This document shows, piece by piece, positions 1 through 7,604 of a stretch of 38,822 nucleotides of DNA; position 1 is the stretch's first letter, and the number at the start of each line of letters is the position of its first letter. Source of the DNA: Patescibacteria group bacterium (GTDB lineage: Bacteria > Patescibacteriota > Patescibacteriia > Patescibacteriales > UBA12465); the NCBI GenBank assembly GCA_028692765.1, contig JAQUWT010000001.1, positions 79,695 to 118,516 of the forward strand, given 5' to 3'. Both the position numbers and the translations under genes were made by a program. Below the pieces are notes generated by a model. It worked only from the letters and a program-made list of their open reading frames with translations, did not search any database and was not told the origin of the DNA.

Positions 1-1040
1 CTATCGGCGTGTAAGCGCAAGACTTTGTAGGCATTATAGAAATTGAATATGCCGAAAATAATGACGATTAAGCCGGCTGTTTTTAAAAATACGCTGCGGT
101 ATTTGCCTTGAATCAAAGACACCAGCCCTCCTAAACCGATAAAGCCGATAGCAGTTCCTAAAGCGAAGACCGCCATCACTAGGGCGCCGCGTATAAACTC
201 GCCGCTGCTTAAAGCATAAACTTGCATCGATTGGGTAAAGCCGCAGGGAAGAAAGAAGGACAGAGCGCCGGCAATCATCGCTCCCGCCGGATGATAGCGG
301 CGCTTGTTGGTGCTGGTAGGAATAATTTTGGATATTCCTTTGGGGAGCGTAAAGCTGAAGCGCCGCAGAATCGGGAAAACATCTATCACTTGGACGCCTA
401 AGAAAATTATTAAAATGCCGATTACTAGGCTGAGCCAAGAACTGGCTAAAGGAGATATTTTCAGGAAAGAGCCGACAAGGCCCAAGATGCCGCCGAGAAT
501 AAAAAAACCAATAATGCGGCCGAGGTTAAAATAAAGATGTGGCTGAAACTTGCGGAAGCGAGAGGCTTCTGGGTGCCTCTTGGCATAATCTGCCGCCAGA
601 GCGATGAGAATACCGCCGACAAGAGCCATGCAAGTGGATACTCCCGCTATTAGTCCTATTAGCCAGACTCCGCCCAGACTGAGATTTTCCGCGCCGATAT
701 TAGTCTGGAGTTTATCCCAGCCGCTTAATTTTAGGATTAAGCCGATGCCTAGGGCGATAAGAAGGGCCCAAAACAAATCTCTCCATTGGTGGGCGGTCGG
801 TTTAATCTTTTCTTTATTGATTGCTTCGTCCAGGTCGTAGCCTAGTTTTTGCAGGCTTTGGCGGATGTCTTTCATGCTCGGGCTGTCGCCGTCATAATCT
901 ATTTCCGCTTGGCCGCGGCTATGGCTGACCCTTACCGCTTTGACGCCGGGCAGGGCAGAGAGCTTTTCTTCGCTCAGGAGTTCGCAGGCCTTGCAGTGCA
1001 GGCCGGAAACCTTTATCCTTAAGGTTTTTATTGGTGGCAT
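1..1040 (-). CDS. HMA domain + TauE/SafE (DsbD-like) membrane protein, 3' end outside window
   Basis: The reading frame is open from an ATG at 1040 down to the window edge, about 346 codons without a stop. Residues 1-70 form a heavy-metal-associated (HMA) domain with a metal-binding CxxC (LHCKAC, Cys16 and Cys19). The rest is a polytopic membrane domain of the TauE/SafE / cytochrome c biogenesis type, with roughly six hydrophobic segments. It keeps single cysteines in GVSTCMALVGG and LPCGFTQ, positions that recall the redox cysteines of the DsbD/CcdA fold. The start is supported by a purine-rich GGCGGAG about 8 nt upstream. It lies 62 nt downstream of csoR on the same strand, so it is probably co-transcribed and induced by copper. 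Inferred role: copper export or copper-linked thiol handling at the cytoplasmic membrane. The family is clear; the substrate is not proven. Confidence 0.85.
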   Translation of the reverse strand, partial: MPPIKTLRIKVSGLHCKACELLSEEKLSALPGVKAVRVSHSRGQAEIDYDGDSPSMKDIRQSLQKLGYDLDEAINKEKIKPTAHQWRDLFWALLIALGIGLILKLSGWDKLQTNIGAENLSLGGVWLIGLIAGVSTCMALVGGILIALAADYAKRHPEASRFRKFQPHLYFNLGRIIGFFILGGILGLVGSFLKISPLASSWLSLVIGILIIFLGVQVIDVFPILRRFSFTLPKGISKIIPTSTNKRRYHPAGAMIAGALSFFLPCGFTQSMQVYALSSGEFIRGALVMAVFALGTAIGFIGLGGLVSLIQGKYRSVFLKTAGLIVIIFGIFNFYNAYKVLRLHAD

Positions 1041-1102
1041 ATTTATATTCTCCGCCGCCTTCTTTTTTGCTTGTAAAACTATAAAGAAGGGGATGGAGAT
1101 AT

Positions 1103-1375
1103 TTATTTATTGGCTAATTTATTTACTTTTAGAATTTCTGTCGTCATTTTCTGTTGCAGGCGTTCATTGTCTGAAGACATCGCCTGGCGGAAGCAAGTGT
1201 TGAGATGGTTCTCTAAAAGCATTTGGTGGGCAGATTTAAGTAAGCCGACGGCCGCCAAATTTTGCTGCATTATATCGATGCAGTATTCGCCCTCTTCAAC
1301 CATGGATATCAATTTATCGGTCAGGCTGCGCGCTTTTTTAAAGTTAATAAGGATTTTTTGTTTTTCTTTATTCAT
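1103..1375 (-). CDS. csoR: CsoR-family copper-sensing repressor
   Basis: A 90-residue all-helical protein of the CsoR/RcnR (DUF156) family. The Cu(I) ligands are all present with canonical spacing: Cys32, His57 and Cys61 (C-x24-H-x3-C), which matches copper-type CsoR rather than nickel/cobalt RcnR. CsoR is a homotetrameric repressor that leaves DNA on binding Cu(I). It is the first gene of a minus-strand unit with the HMA-TauE gene. A G-tract inverted repeat overlaps its own predicted transcription start, so autoregulation is likely. There is no obvious Shine-Dalgarno in front of the ATG, and the leader is about 35 nt. Confidence 0.93.
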   Translation of the reverse strand: MNKEKQKILINFKKARSLTDKLISMVEEGEYCIDIMQQNLAAVGLLKSAHQMLLENHLNTCFRQAMSSDNERLQQKMTTEILKVNKLANK

Positions 1376-1392
1376 ATTTTTGTATCGTTTTT

Positions 1393-1410
1393 ACTACCTG
1401 GGGGGTAGGT
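1393..1410 (-). promoter_or_regulatory. CsoR operator
   Basis: Inverted repeat CTACC-N5-GGTAG with a six-G tract, read on the plus strand as ACTACCTGGGGGGTAGGT. It resembles the G/C-tract pseudo-palindromes bound by CsoR proteins. It covers the predicted transcription start of csoR, so bound repressor would block initiation. Confidence 0.8.
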
Positions 1411-1416
1411 GTAGAA

Positions 1417-1445
1417 ATTATATCAGTAAATGTATAAAGCGGCAA
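1417..1445 (-). promoter_or_regulatory. csoR promoter (TTGCCG-17-TATAAT)
   Basis: On the minus strand the -35 is TTGCCG (1440-1445) and the -10 is a perfect TATAAT (1417-1422), with a 17-bp spacer. The start is expected near 1410, at the edge of the CsoR operator. Confidence 0.8.
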
Positions 1446-1510
1446 GAAGTTTATTTTCAATGCTGTTTTTATCCTATATATAACCATTAACTTCCTGGTA
1501 TTGACTTAAT

Positions 1511-1550
1511 ATATAGTTTATTGATAAACTATATTTTAGTTTTTAAACTA
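1511..1550 (+). promoter_or_regulatory. Double palindromic operator upstream of the marR-RND operon
   Basis: ATATAGTTTA-TTGA-TAAACTATAT at 1511-1534 is a perfect inverted repeat with 10-bp arms and a 4-bp spacer. A second palindrome TAGTTT-TT-AAACTA at 1537-1550 uses the same TAGTTT half-site. Two such sites directly in front of a MarR gene are most simply MarR autorepression operators. Confidence 0.75.
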
Positions 1551-1554
1551 TAAT
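1521..1554 (+). promoter_or_regulatory. marR promoter inside the operators, near-leaderless
   Basis: Two readings are possible: TTGATA (1521-1526) with TAAACT (1544-1549) at 17 bp, or the TATAAT at 1549-1554 with no good -35 at normal spacing. Either places the transcript start at or within a few bases of the ATG at 1558, so the mRNA would be leaderless or nearly so. No Shine-Dalgarno is present. Confidence 0.5.
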
Positions 1555-1557
1555 CCT

Positions 1558-2049
1558 ATGAAGCACATCCTTTATAACCAAGTGGAAGAGCATCGTCTCG
1601 GGGGCTGGCTGGTCTTTACCGCCATGCGCTTGGAAATGCTAGCTGACCGTTTTATGTTTAAGCCCTTAGGTTTAACTACGGCTAGTTTTCGAATTTTGAT
1701 GTTGTTGGATAAGCTCGGGCCGAAGACGCCATCAGAAATAATCGAGTTGATTGGCAGCACTAAATCTAATGTTACCCAGCGCCTTAATTTCCTTAGTCGT
1801 CAAGGATTAATCAATTTAAAACGTAAGGCCGGCGATGACAAGCGCCGCGTATCGGCAGCCATTACTACACTCGGATTAAAGCAGATTAATGCCGCCCGCC
1901 GCCTCTTTAAGAAGCACAATCTTCGTATTGAAAATTATTTTAGCCCTAAAGAAATGCAAGATTTTTTACGCTTAATCCGCAAGCTTAATCAAGGATTAGA
2001 TAAATGTGAAATTAATATCAATAAGCATTATGAACAAGAGAAAGCTTAG
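1558..2049 (+). CDS. MarR-family transcriptional regulator
   Basis: 163 residues with the MarR winged-helix arrangement: an N-terminal helix, a helix-turn-helix around residues 55-90 (PSEIIELIGSTKSNVTQRLN), a basic wing (KRKAGDDKRRVSA) and a C-terminal dimerisation helix. MarR proteins are dimeric repressors that release DNA when a small ligand binds. It is the first gene of an operon with the RND adaptor and permease and sits directly behind two palindromes sharing one half-site, so it probably represses the pump and itself. Its 3' end overlaps the adaptor gene by 20 nt. The inducing ligand cannot be told from the sequence. Confidence 0.9.
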   Translation: MKHILYNQVEEHRLGGWLVFTAMRLEMLADRFMFKPLGLTTASFRILMLLDKLGPKTPSEIIELIGSTKSNVTQRLNFLSRQGLINLKRKAGDDKRRVSAAITTLGLKQINAARRLFKKHNLRIENYFSPKEMQDFLRLIRKLNQGLDKCEININKHYEQEKA

Positions 2050-3937
2050 TTTAGTACTATTTTTAATTATTCCTTTACTCTTTGCCGGCTGCAGCCGTGA
2101 AGAAGCGCCCCTTGAAGAATCGGTTGCAAAAATTAAAGTTAAAGTTCAAAGCGTAGCCGACAGCCAAGCTGTCAGCCAGAATTTAGAATATCCGGCAATT
2201 GTCGCCGCGAGCACGGAGGCAAAGATTATTGCTAAAAGCTCAGGCACCTTATCCGGCGCCAGTTTTCAGGTTGGAGATGAAATTAAGCTGGGTCAGAATT
2301 TGGCAAAAGTTGACGACATTAGTGCTTATAGTTTTAATCCCAGCGGCATTAATAGCAGCCAAGTCAAACAGGCGACTATTGCGGTCGAGCAGGCTCAAGC
2401 CGCGTATCAACTAGCCCGTTCCAATTATGAGAATCTCTTGATTTCTTCCGCTAAAGATTTGCGTCAAGCGGAAATCGCCCGCGACCAAGCCAAGAACGGA
2501 CAGGCTAATCTCGGCGTAACTTCTGGAGAAAGCTTAAAAAGCGCCGAATTGGCTTATGAAACCGCTAAAATTGCTACCGAGCAAGCGCGCCTGTCTTTAG
2601 CTAACAGAGAAAAGCAGATGAAGCAGAGCGGCCTTGACTCTGCCGATAATGCCGACTTAGCCGCCACTGCGGCCGCCAATACCGCCGGCAGCGTTTTAAC
2701 TGGCATTAATAATTTAACTTCATTCGATGATAATAATGTTGTCTCTATCGCTTATCGCAGTAATCTCGGCGCTCTTGACTCCAGTGCTTATAATCAAGCC
2801 GATACCGATTATCAGACCGCTAAAGACGCTTATGATGCTTATGTGTCTGCCTCATTTGCGGATATTTCCAAGCGTCTGGAAGCAGTGATTGCCATGGCGG
2901 AGAAGGTAAAGAAGTTGGCCGATAGCAGTAAATATTTATTTGATAAAAGTATTCCTTCCTCGGTTCTGCCGCAATCAGCGGCCGCTGGGGTTTCTTTGTC
3001 GGGTTTGCAGTCATCCGCCGCTTCTTATCAGTCCCAACTCAATGCCGTTATCGGCCAGGCGCGAAGCGCAGCCCAGGCTCTGACTAATGTAGCTTTGAAT
3101 AATGATAGCACCCTTGATTCTTTGCAGCAGGCTTACGAATTAGCCAAAAAACAAGAAGCTATTGCCGCCCAGAATTTGAATAATCTTAAAGCCGGAAATA
3201 CAAGTCAGAATGATCAAGCGGCGTTTTCCGTCAATCTCGCCCAAAATCAATATGAGAATTTAAAGGTAAAGCTCGATTCCCAGATAATGGCCGCTAAAAC
3301 TCAAGCCGATTCCGCGCAGTTGCAATATAATAATGCCGCTGTGGCTTTGCAAAATTTATACGATATTCATTCCCTTGTTTCACCTATTGCCGGCACCGTT
3401 ACCCAGAAATTAGCTAATGACGGCGACACCATTAGCGCCGGTCAAGTGATTGCGACCGTTAGCCAGACCGAGAGCTTGAAAGTTAAGTTTTTTGTGGAAC
3501 CGGAATATATTTTAGATATGAAATTAGGGACTCCGGTGGAAGTGGTGGGTGCCGATGACCAAGTTTATTCCGGTTTGATTTCTTCAGTTTCCGCTCAGGC
3601 TGACGCGGCCACTAAGCGTTTTCAAGTTGAAGTCCAGCTTGACGGTCAGTCTCAACCTTTACTGGGAACGGTTGTAAGCGTCAAAATTTCGCTGGCTAAA
3701 CAGATTAGCACCGGTGCGGGTCTATTGGCGGTGCCGCTGTCTTGTTTGGAAATAGGGCAGAACGGCAATTTTATCTTTTTATTCGATAACGGCCAGGCGC
3801 ATAAGGTCGCGGTTGAGTTGGAAAAAGTATGGGGCGAGCAAGCGCAAATCAAATTAGAAGCGCCCGCCGATGCCCTTATCATTGTCGACGGCAATAAATT
3901 ATTGCGCGACGGCGACGCCGTAGAAATTAGCCAATAA
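2030..3937 (+). CDS. RND efflux adaptor (HlyD/AcrA-type membrane fusion lipoprotein) with a very long coiled-coil hairpin
   Basis: Start chosen at the ATG at 2030, which gives a clean lipoprotein signal peptide (MNKRKLSLVLFLIIPLLFAG) with the lipid-accepting Cys21. An upstream in-frame ATG at 2006 would only add eight residues inside marR. Length is 635 residues, against about 400 for AcrA. The first half of the biotinyl-lipoyl domain is near residues 65-90 and the second half near 446-475 (SPIAGTVTQKLANDGD). Between them lie about 350 residues rich in Ala, Gln, Lys and Glu that look like long helices, including a middle part (about 190-340) that may be an extra helical insert. A beta-barrel and a membrane-proximal domain follow. 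It links the RND permease, encoded 5 nt downstream, to the outside. No TolC-like outer-membrane gene is present in the window. Confidence 0.9.
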   Translation: MNKRKLSLVLFLIIPLLFAGCSREEAPLEESVAKIKVKVQSVADSQAVSQNLEYPAIVAASTEAKIIAKSSGTLSGASFQVGDEIKLGQNLAKVDDISAYSFNPSGINSSQVKQATIAVEQAQAAYQLARSNYENLLISSAKDLRQAEIARDQAKNGQANLGVTSGESLKSAELAYETAKIATEQARLSLANREKQMKQSGLDSADNADLAATAAANTAGSVLTGINNLTSFDDNNVVSIAYRSNLGALDSSAYNQADTDYQTAKDAYDAYVSASFADISKRLEAVIAMAEKVKKLADSSKYLFDKSIPSSVLPQSAAAGVSLSGLQSSAASYQSQLNAVIGQARSAAQALTNVALNNDSTLDSLQQAYELAKKQEAIAAQNLNNLKAGNTSQNDQAAFSVNLAQNQYENLKVKLDSQIMAAKTQADSAQLQYNNAAVALQNLYDIHSLVSPIAGTVTQKLANDGDTISAGQVIATVSQTESLKVKFFVEPEYILDMKLGTPVEVVGADDQVYSGLISSVSAQADAATKRFQVEVQLDGQSQPLLGTVVSVKISLAKQISTGAGLLAVPLSCLEIGQNGNFIFLFDNGQAHKVAVELEKVWGEQAQIKLEAPADALIIVDGNKLLRDGDAVEISQ

Positions 3938-3942
3938 ATTTT

Positions 3943-6900
3943 ATGGAAATTAATCTGCATAAGCCTCAGGAAGCGGGCTTGGACGAAAAACCGTCAATCG
4001 CTAAAACTTCCGACCATTTGTATCTCGACCAATTGACCTTCAATCCGTCTCTGCGCAAGAGCTGGTTAAATTTTTTTATTGTTAATTTTCGCGTGGTGAT
4101 TTTATTGATGATTCTTTTAACTGCCTGGGGCCTTTATTCCTTCTTCTCCTTGCCGCGGGAATCGAGTCCGGAAGTGAAAATTCCCATTGCAGTCGTCATG
4201 ACCCTTTATCCGGGGGCTTCTCCGGCCGACGTGGAAGAATTGGTTACCAAAAAAATAGAAACGGAAATTTCCGGCATCAAGGATGTTGATAAGATTACCT
4301 CGAATTCCTCCAATTCCGTTTCGGCGATTACGGTCGAATTCAATTCCAAGGCTAATTTGGACGATTCTTTGCGCCGTTTGCGCGATGAAGTCAACGGTTT
4401 GAAGGGAACTTTGCCCAGTGATGTCAATGACCCAGTCGTTAAAGAAATCTCTTTGGATGATACCCCTATTATCACCTTGTCTTTGGCAGCGCCTTATGAC
4501 GGTTTTAAGTTGCGCAGTTTCGGCGAAGACGTCCGTGACGAACTGGAAAAAATTGCCGGCGTGCGCGAGGTGATACTGTCCGGCGGCAATGAGACGGAGT
4601 TTGAAATTGCCTATGATCCGCAAAAGCTGACATTTTTCAATCTTTCTGCCGATTCTGCCAATCAATTGGTGGCCGCGGCTAATTTAGCTATTCCGGCCGG
4701 CACCTTCAAGGGCAAAGAATACTCTTACCCCGTACGCGTGGACGGCCGTTTTTTCGACGCTGACAAGCTTGGCAATACTCCTTTATTCCATACGGATGAA
4801 GGCGCCATCGTCTATTTGAAGGATGTGGCCTCGGTGACGGAGACTTCCATTGAAAAAAGCGTATATTCGCGTTTAGCCACCAGAGATAACGGCAGCCAAG
4901 AAAATATTAATTTGCAGATTATTAAAAAAACCGGCGGATCGATTTTGGATACCTCCGCTCAAACGCAGGCGGTTCTTGATAGAATGGTTAAATCTCTGCC
5001 CGGAGCCACTTATGAAATTACCTATAACGCCGCCGAGCAGATTGATCAAGATTTTAATCAGCTGACTCATGATTTCATCTTAACTCTCATTTTGGTCTTT
5101 ACCATCCTTTTCTTGATTGTCGGCTTTAAAGAGGCTTTAGTGGCCGGCCTGGCCATTCCCTTGGTATTTTTTGCCACTTTCGGCGTCATGTTGATGACCG
5201 GCATCAGCTTGAATTTTTTGTCTTTGTTCTCTTTGATTCTCGCTCTGGGGCTTTTGGTCGATGATGCTATCGTGGTAGTTTCTGCTACCAAGCAATATTT
5301 GCGCTCCGGCAAGTTCACTCCCGAGGAGGCGGTCTTATTGGTTCTGAATGATTTTAAGATGGTGCTGACTACCACTACTTTAACGACGGTCTGGGCTTTT
5401 TTGCCGCTGCTAATGTCCACCGGTATTATCGGTGAATATATCAAGTCGATTCCTATTACCGTTTCCGTCACCCTTATCACCTCTTTGATTATCGCTTTAG
5501 TCATTAATCATCCCTTGGCCGCAATTTTGGAACGCATCCGCTTTACGCGCAAATTATTTTCCTTTCTGTTTTTTGCCTTAGTCTTGGCGGCGGTCGGCGC
5601 GTGGTTTTTGCCGTCTTTGGCTTTTAAATTGGCGATTTTTTTGCCGGCCGCGGCCGCAATCATATTTTTAGCCCGTTGGTATCGCCGGCAAGGCAAGCAA
5701 ACGCTTTTGGCCAATAGTGAATTGGTGGAAATGGAGTGGCGGGATGATGAAGCAATTAAAAAGAAATTACGGGAACAGGGCAGCCACGATAACGATAATT
5801 TTTTTAATCGCCTGCTTCACGGCGTCGTCCATTTCGACCGCGTTCTGCCTTATTATGAAAAATATCTGCGCCGCTTGCTGGCGACTAAGCGCAGCCGTTT
5901 GGCGACCTTGGCGGTGACGGTGCTTATTTTTCTAGCCGCTGTCGCTTTGCCGATGACCGGCGCGGTACAGAGCGAGTTTTTTCCCAGTTCCGATTCTGAT
6001 GTGTTATATATCAATTTGGAAGCGCCGGCGGGCATGCGCCTGGAAGAGACTGATAAGATTACCGCGCAAGTCGAACAGCGCTTGTTCGCTTATCCGGAAA
6101 TTTTGAATTTTACCACTTTAGTCGGTTCTTCCGCTTCTACCAGCGGCTTGGGCAGCGGCAGTAGTTCCTCCCATCTCGCTTCCATTACCATTAAATTAAG
6201 CAAGACGGACGCGCGCCAAATTACTTCCTATCAATTGGCGGATAAGATAAGAGCGGATTTGAGCGATATCAAATCGGCTAAGATTACCGTAGAGTCGCCG
6301 GCCGGCGGACCGCCTTCTGGCGCCGCCTTTGAAGCCCAGATTAAAGGTGATGATTTGCAAGTTTTAGACAGAATTGCCAATGATTTGGAAATAAAATTGC
6401 GCGAAGTGCCGGAAGTGGTAAGCACCGATATTTCTTTGAAAGAATCGCCCGCTGATTATACTTTTACCCTCGATCCGGCCCGCTTGGAGTTATATAGCCT
6501 GAATGCCGCCTATGTCGGCTCGACTCTGCGCATGGCGATTTCCGGCACTGAAGTCACCACCGTGCTGCGCGACGGCAAAGAGATAAAAGTTATGGCCCGT
6601 TTTGATAAAGAGAAGATGCCGACTTTGGAGGCAGTGCAGAATTTGCAGATAATCAATTTGAAAAAACAGCCGGTATTCCTTAAGGATGTGGCTAAGATAG
6701 AATTGAAGCCCTCGGTGGAAACAATTACCCGTATCGACCAAAAACGGACTGTATTGTTGACGGCCGGCATTAAGGGCGGAGCCAATGCCGCGCTGGTGCT
6801 GAAAGACTTCCAAGATAAGATTAAAGATTATCAATTTCCGGATGCTTATGAAATCACCTACGGCGGTGAGAACGAACAGAATCAAGAATCGGTTCTTTCG

Positions 6901-7380
6901 ATTATCCGCGCTATGGCGGTCGCATTTATTTTGATTATCTCCACTTTGGTCATCCAATTTAATTCTTTCAAGAAGGCAGCTATCGTCTTGGCTACCATTC
7001 CTTTGGCTTTAATCGGCGTCTTTTTCGGCTTGGCGCTTACCGGCATCAATTTGTCTTTTCCCGGACTTATCGGTATCTTGGCTTTGTTCGGCATTGTGGT
7101 AAAAAATGCTATTATTTTGGTGGATAAGATTAATCTTAATTTGAAGAGCGGCATTCCCTTTAAAGACGCGATTGTCGATGCCGGCAAATCCCGATTGGAA
7201 GCGATTTTTATCACTTCCATTTGTACGATTTTCGGCATTCTCCCGATTACTTTGTCCAATGAAATGTGGCAAGCTTTAGGCGGTTCCGTTATCTTCGGTT
7301 TGATGCTGTCATCCTTTCTTACCCTCTTTATCGTACCCACCCTCTTTATGACCTTGATTAAGGATAAAGGGCGGTATTAA
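3943..7380 (+). CDS. RND-family multidrug efflux permease (AcrB/MexB-like) with two extra membrane segments
   Basis: 1145 residues with duplicated RND halves. The proton-relay aspartates are kept in GLLVDDAIVVV (about residues 439-440) and the partner lysine in GIVVKNAIILVD (about 1054), so proton coupling should be intact. The porter domains show the typical pattern (FFSLPRESSPEVKIPIAVV at the N-terminus; VQSEFFPSSDSDVLYINLEA in the second half). Between the halves, residues about 537-580 contain two additional hydrophobic stretches followed by a charged cytoplasmic linker rich in Arg and Lys, suggesting 14 rather than 12 membrane segments. The N-terminal 35 residues before the first membrane helix are also longer than usual. 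It follows the adaptor by 5 nt and ends at a strong terminator, closing the marR-adaptor-permease operon. Substrates are unknown. Confidence 0.93.
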   Translation: MEINLHKPQEAGLDEKPSIAKTSDHLYLDQLTFNPSLRKSWLNFFIVNFRVVILLMILLTAWGLYSFFSLPRESSPEVKIPIAVVMTLYPGASPADVEELVTKKIETEISGIKDVDKITSNSSNSVSAITVEFNSKANLDDSLRRLRDEVNGLKGTLPSDVNDPVVKEISLDDTPIITLSLAAPYDGFKLRSFGEDVRDELEKIAGVREVILSGGNETEFEIAYDPQKLTFFNLSADSANQLVAAANLAIPAGTFKGKEYSYPVRVDGRFFDADKLGNTPLFHTDEGAIVYLKDVASVTETSIEKSVYSRLATRDNGSQENINLQIIKKTGGSILDTSAQTQAVLDRMVKSLPGATYEITYNAAEQIDQDFNQLTHDFILTLILVFTILFLIVGFKEALVAGLAIPLVFFATFGVMLMTGISLNFLSLFSLILALGLLVDDAIVVVSATKQYLRSGKFTPEEAVLLVLNDFKMVLTTTTLTTVWAFLPLLMSTGIIGEYIKSIPITVSVTLITSLIIALVINHPLAAILERIRFTRKLFSFLFFALVLAAVGAWFLPSLAFKLAIFLPAAAAIIFLARWYRRQGKQTLLANSELVEMEWRDDEAIKKKLREQGSHDNDNFFNRLLHGVVHFDRVLPYYEKYLRRLLATKRSRLATLAVTVLIFLAAVALPMTGAVQSEFFPSSDSDVLYINLEAPAGMRLEETDKITAQVEQRLFAYPEILNFTTLVGSSASTSGLGSGSSSSHLASITIKLSKTDARQITSYQLADKIRADLSDIKSAKITVESPAGGPPSGAAFEAQIKGDDLQVLDRIANDLEIKLREVPEVVSTDISLKESPADYTFTLDPARLELYSLNAAYVGSTLRMAISGTEVTTVLRDGKEIKVMARFDKEKMPTLEAVQNLQIINLKKQPVFLKDVAKIELKPSVETITRIDQKRTVLLTAGIKGGANAALVLKDFQDKIKDYQFPDAYEITYGGENEQNQESVLSIIRAMAVAFILIISTLVIQFNSFKKAAIVLATIPLALIGVFFGLALTGINLSFPGLIGILALFGIVVKNAIILVDKINLNLKSGIPFKDAIVDAGKSRLEAIFITSICTIFGILPITLSNEMWQALGGSVIFGLMLSSFLTLFIVPTLFMTLIKDKGRY

Positions 7381-7401
7381 AAAATGAGATTATAAAAAAT
7401 T

Positions 7402-7438
7402 AAGGCGATGCTTTTGTGGCATCGCCTTTTTGTTTTTT
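7402..7438 (+). terminator. Terminator of the RND operon
   Basis: Stem AAGGCGATGC / GCATCGCCTT (10 bp, 7-nt loop) followed by a T-rich run, 21 nt after the permease stop. Confidence 0.9.
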
Positions 7439-7520
7439 ACATATTTTTTGTCTCTTTTTTTCTTATGGAGCGTGCCCATAGAAAAAGTTTAAAAAATTCT
7501 ATGATTTTCATTGATTGAAT

Positions 7521-7549
7521 TTTTGAGATTATTTCTATTACACTATAAT
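7521..7549 (+). promoter_or_regulatory. Probable rarA promoter
   Basis: Perfect -10 TATAAT at 7544-7549; the -35 region is weak (TTTTGA at 17 bp, or TTGAGA at 15 bp). The leader before the rarA ATG would be about 49 nt. Apart from this promoter and the upstream terminator, the 224-base gap 7381-7604 shows nothing recognisable. Confidence 0.5.
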
Positions 7550-7604
7550 ATAAAAACTTTGTCAAGAATGGTCGGAAAAGATTAATCAGTATACAATATA
7601 TATT

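Noticed and set aside
34-438. 134-codon minus-strand open frame
   Set aside because: It lies in another frame of the HMA-TauE gene, which is the real product on that strand.
604-1490. Plus-strand open frames opposite csoR and the HMA-TauE gene
   Set aside because: Composition is arbitrary and the minus-strand proteins are recognisable.
4117-4665. 182-codon open frame on the minus strand inside the RND permease gene
   Set aside because: Antisense shadow of a clear gene; its sequence has no family features and the plus-strand protein is conserved.
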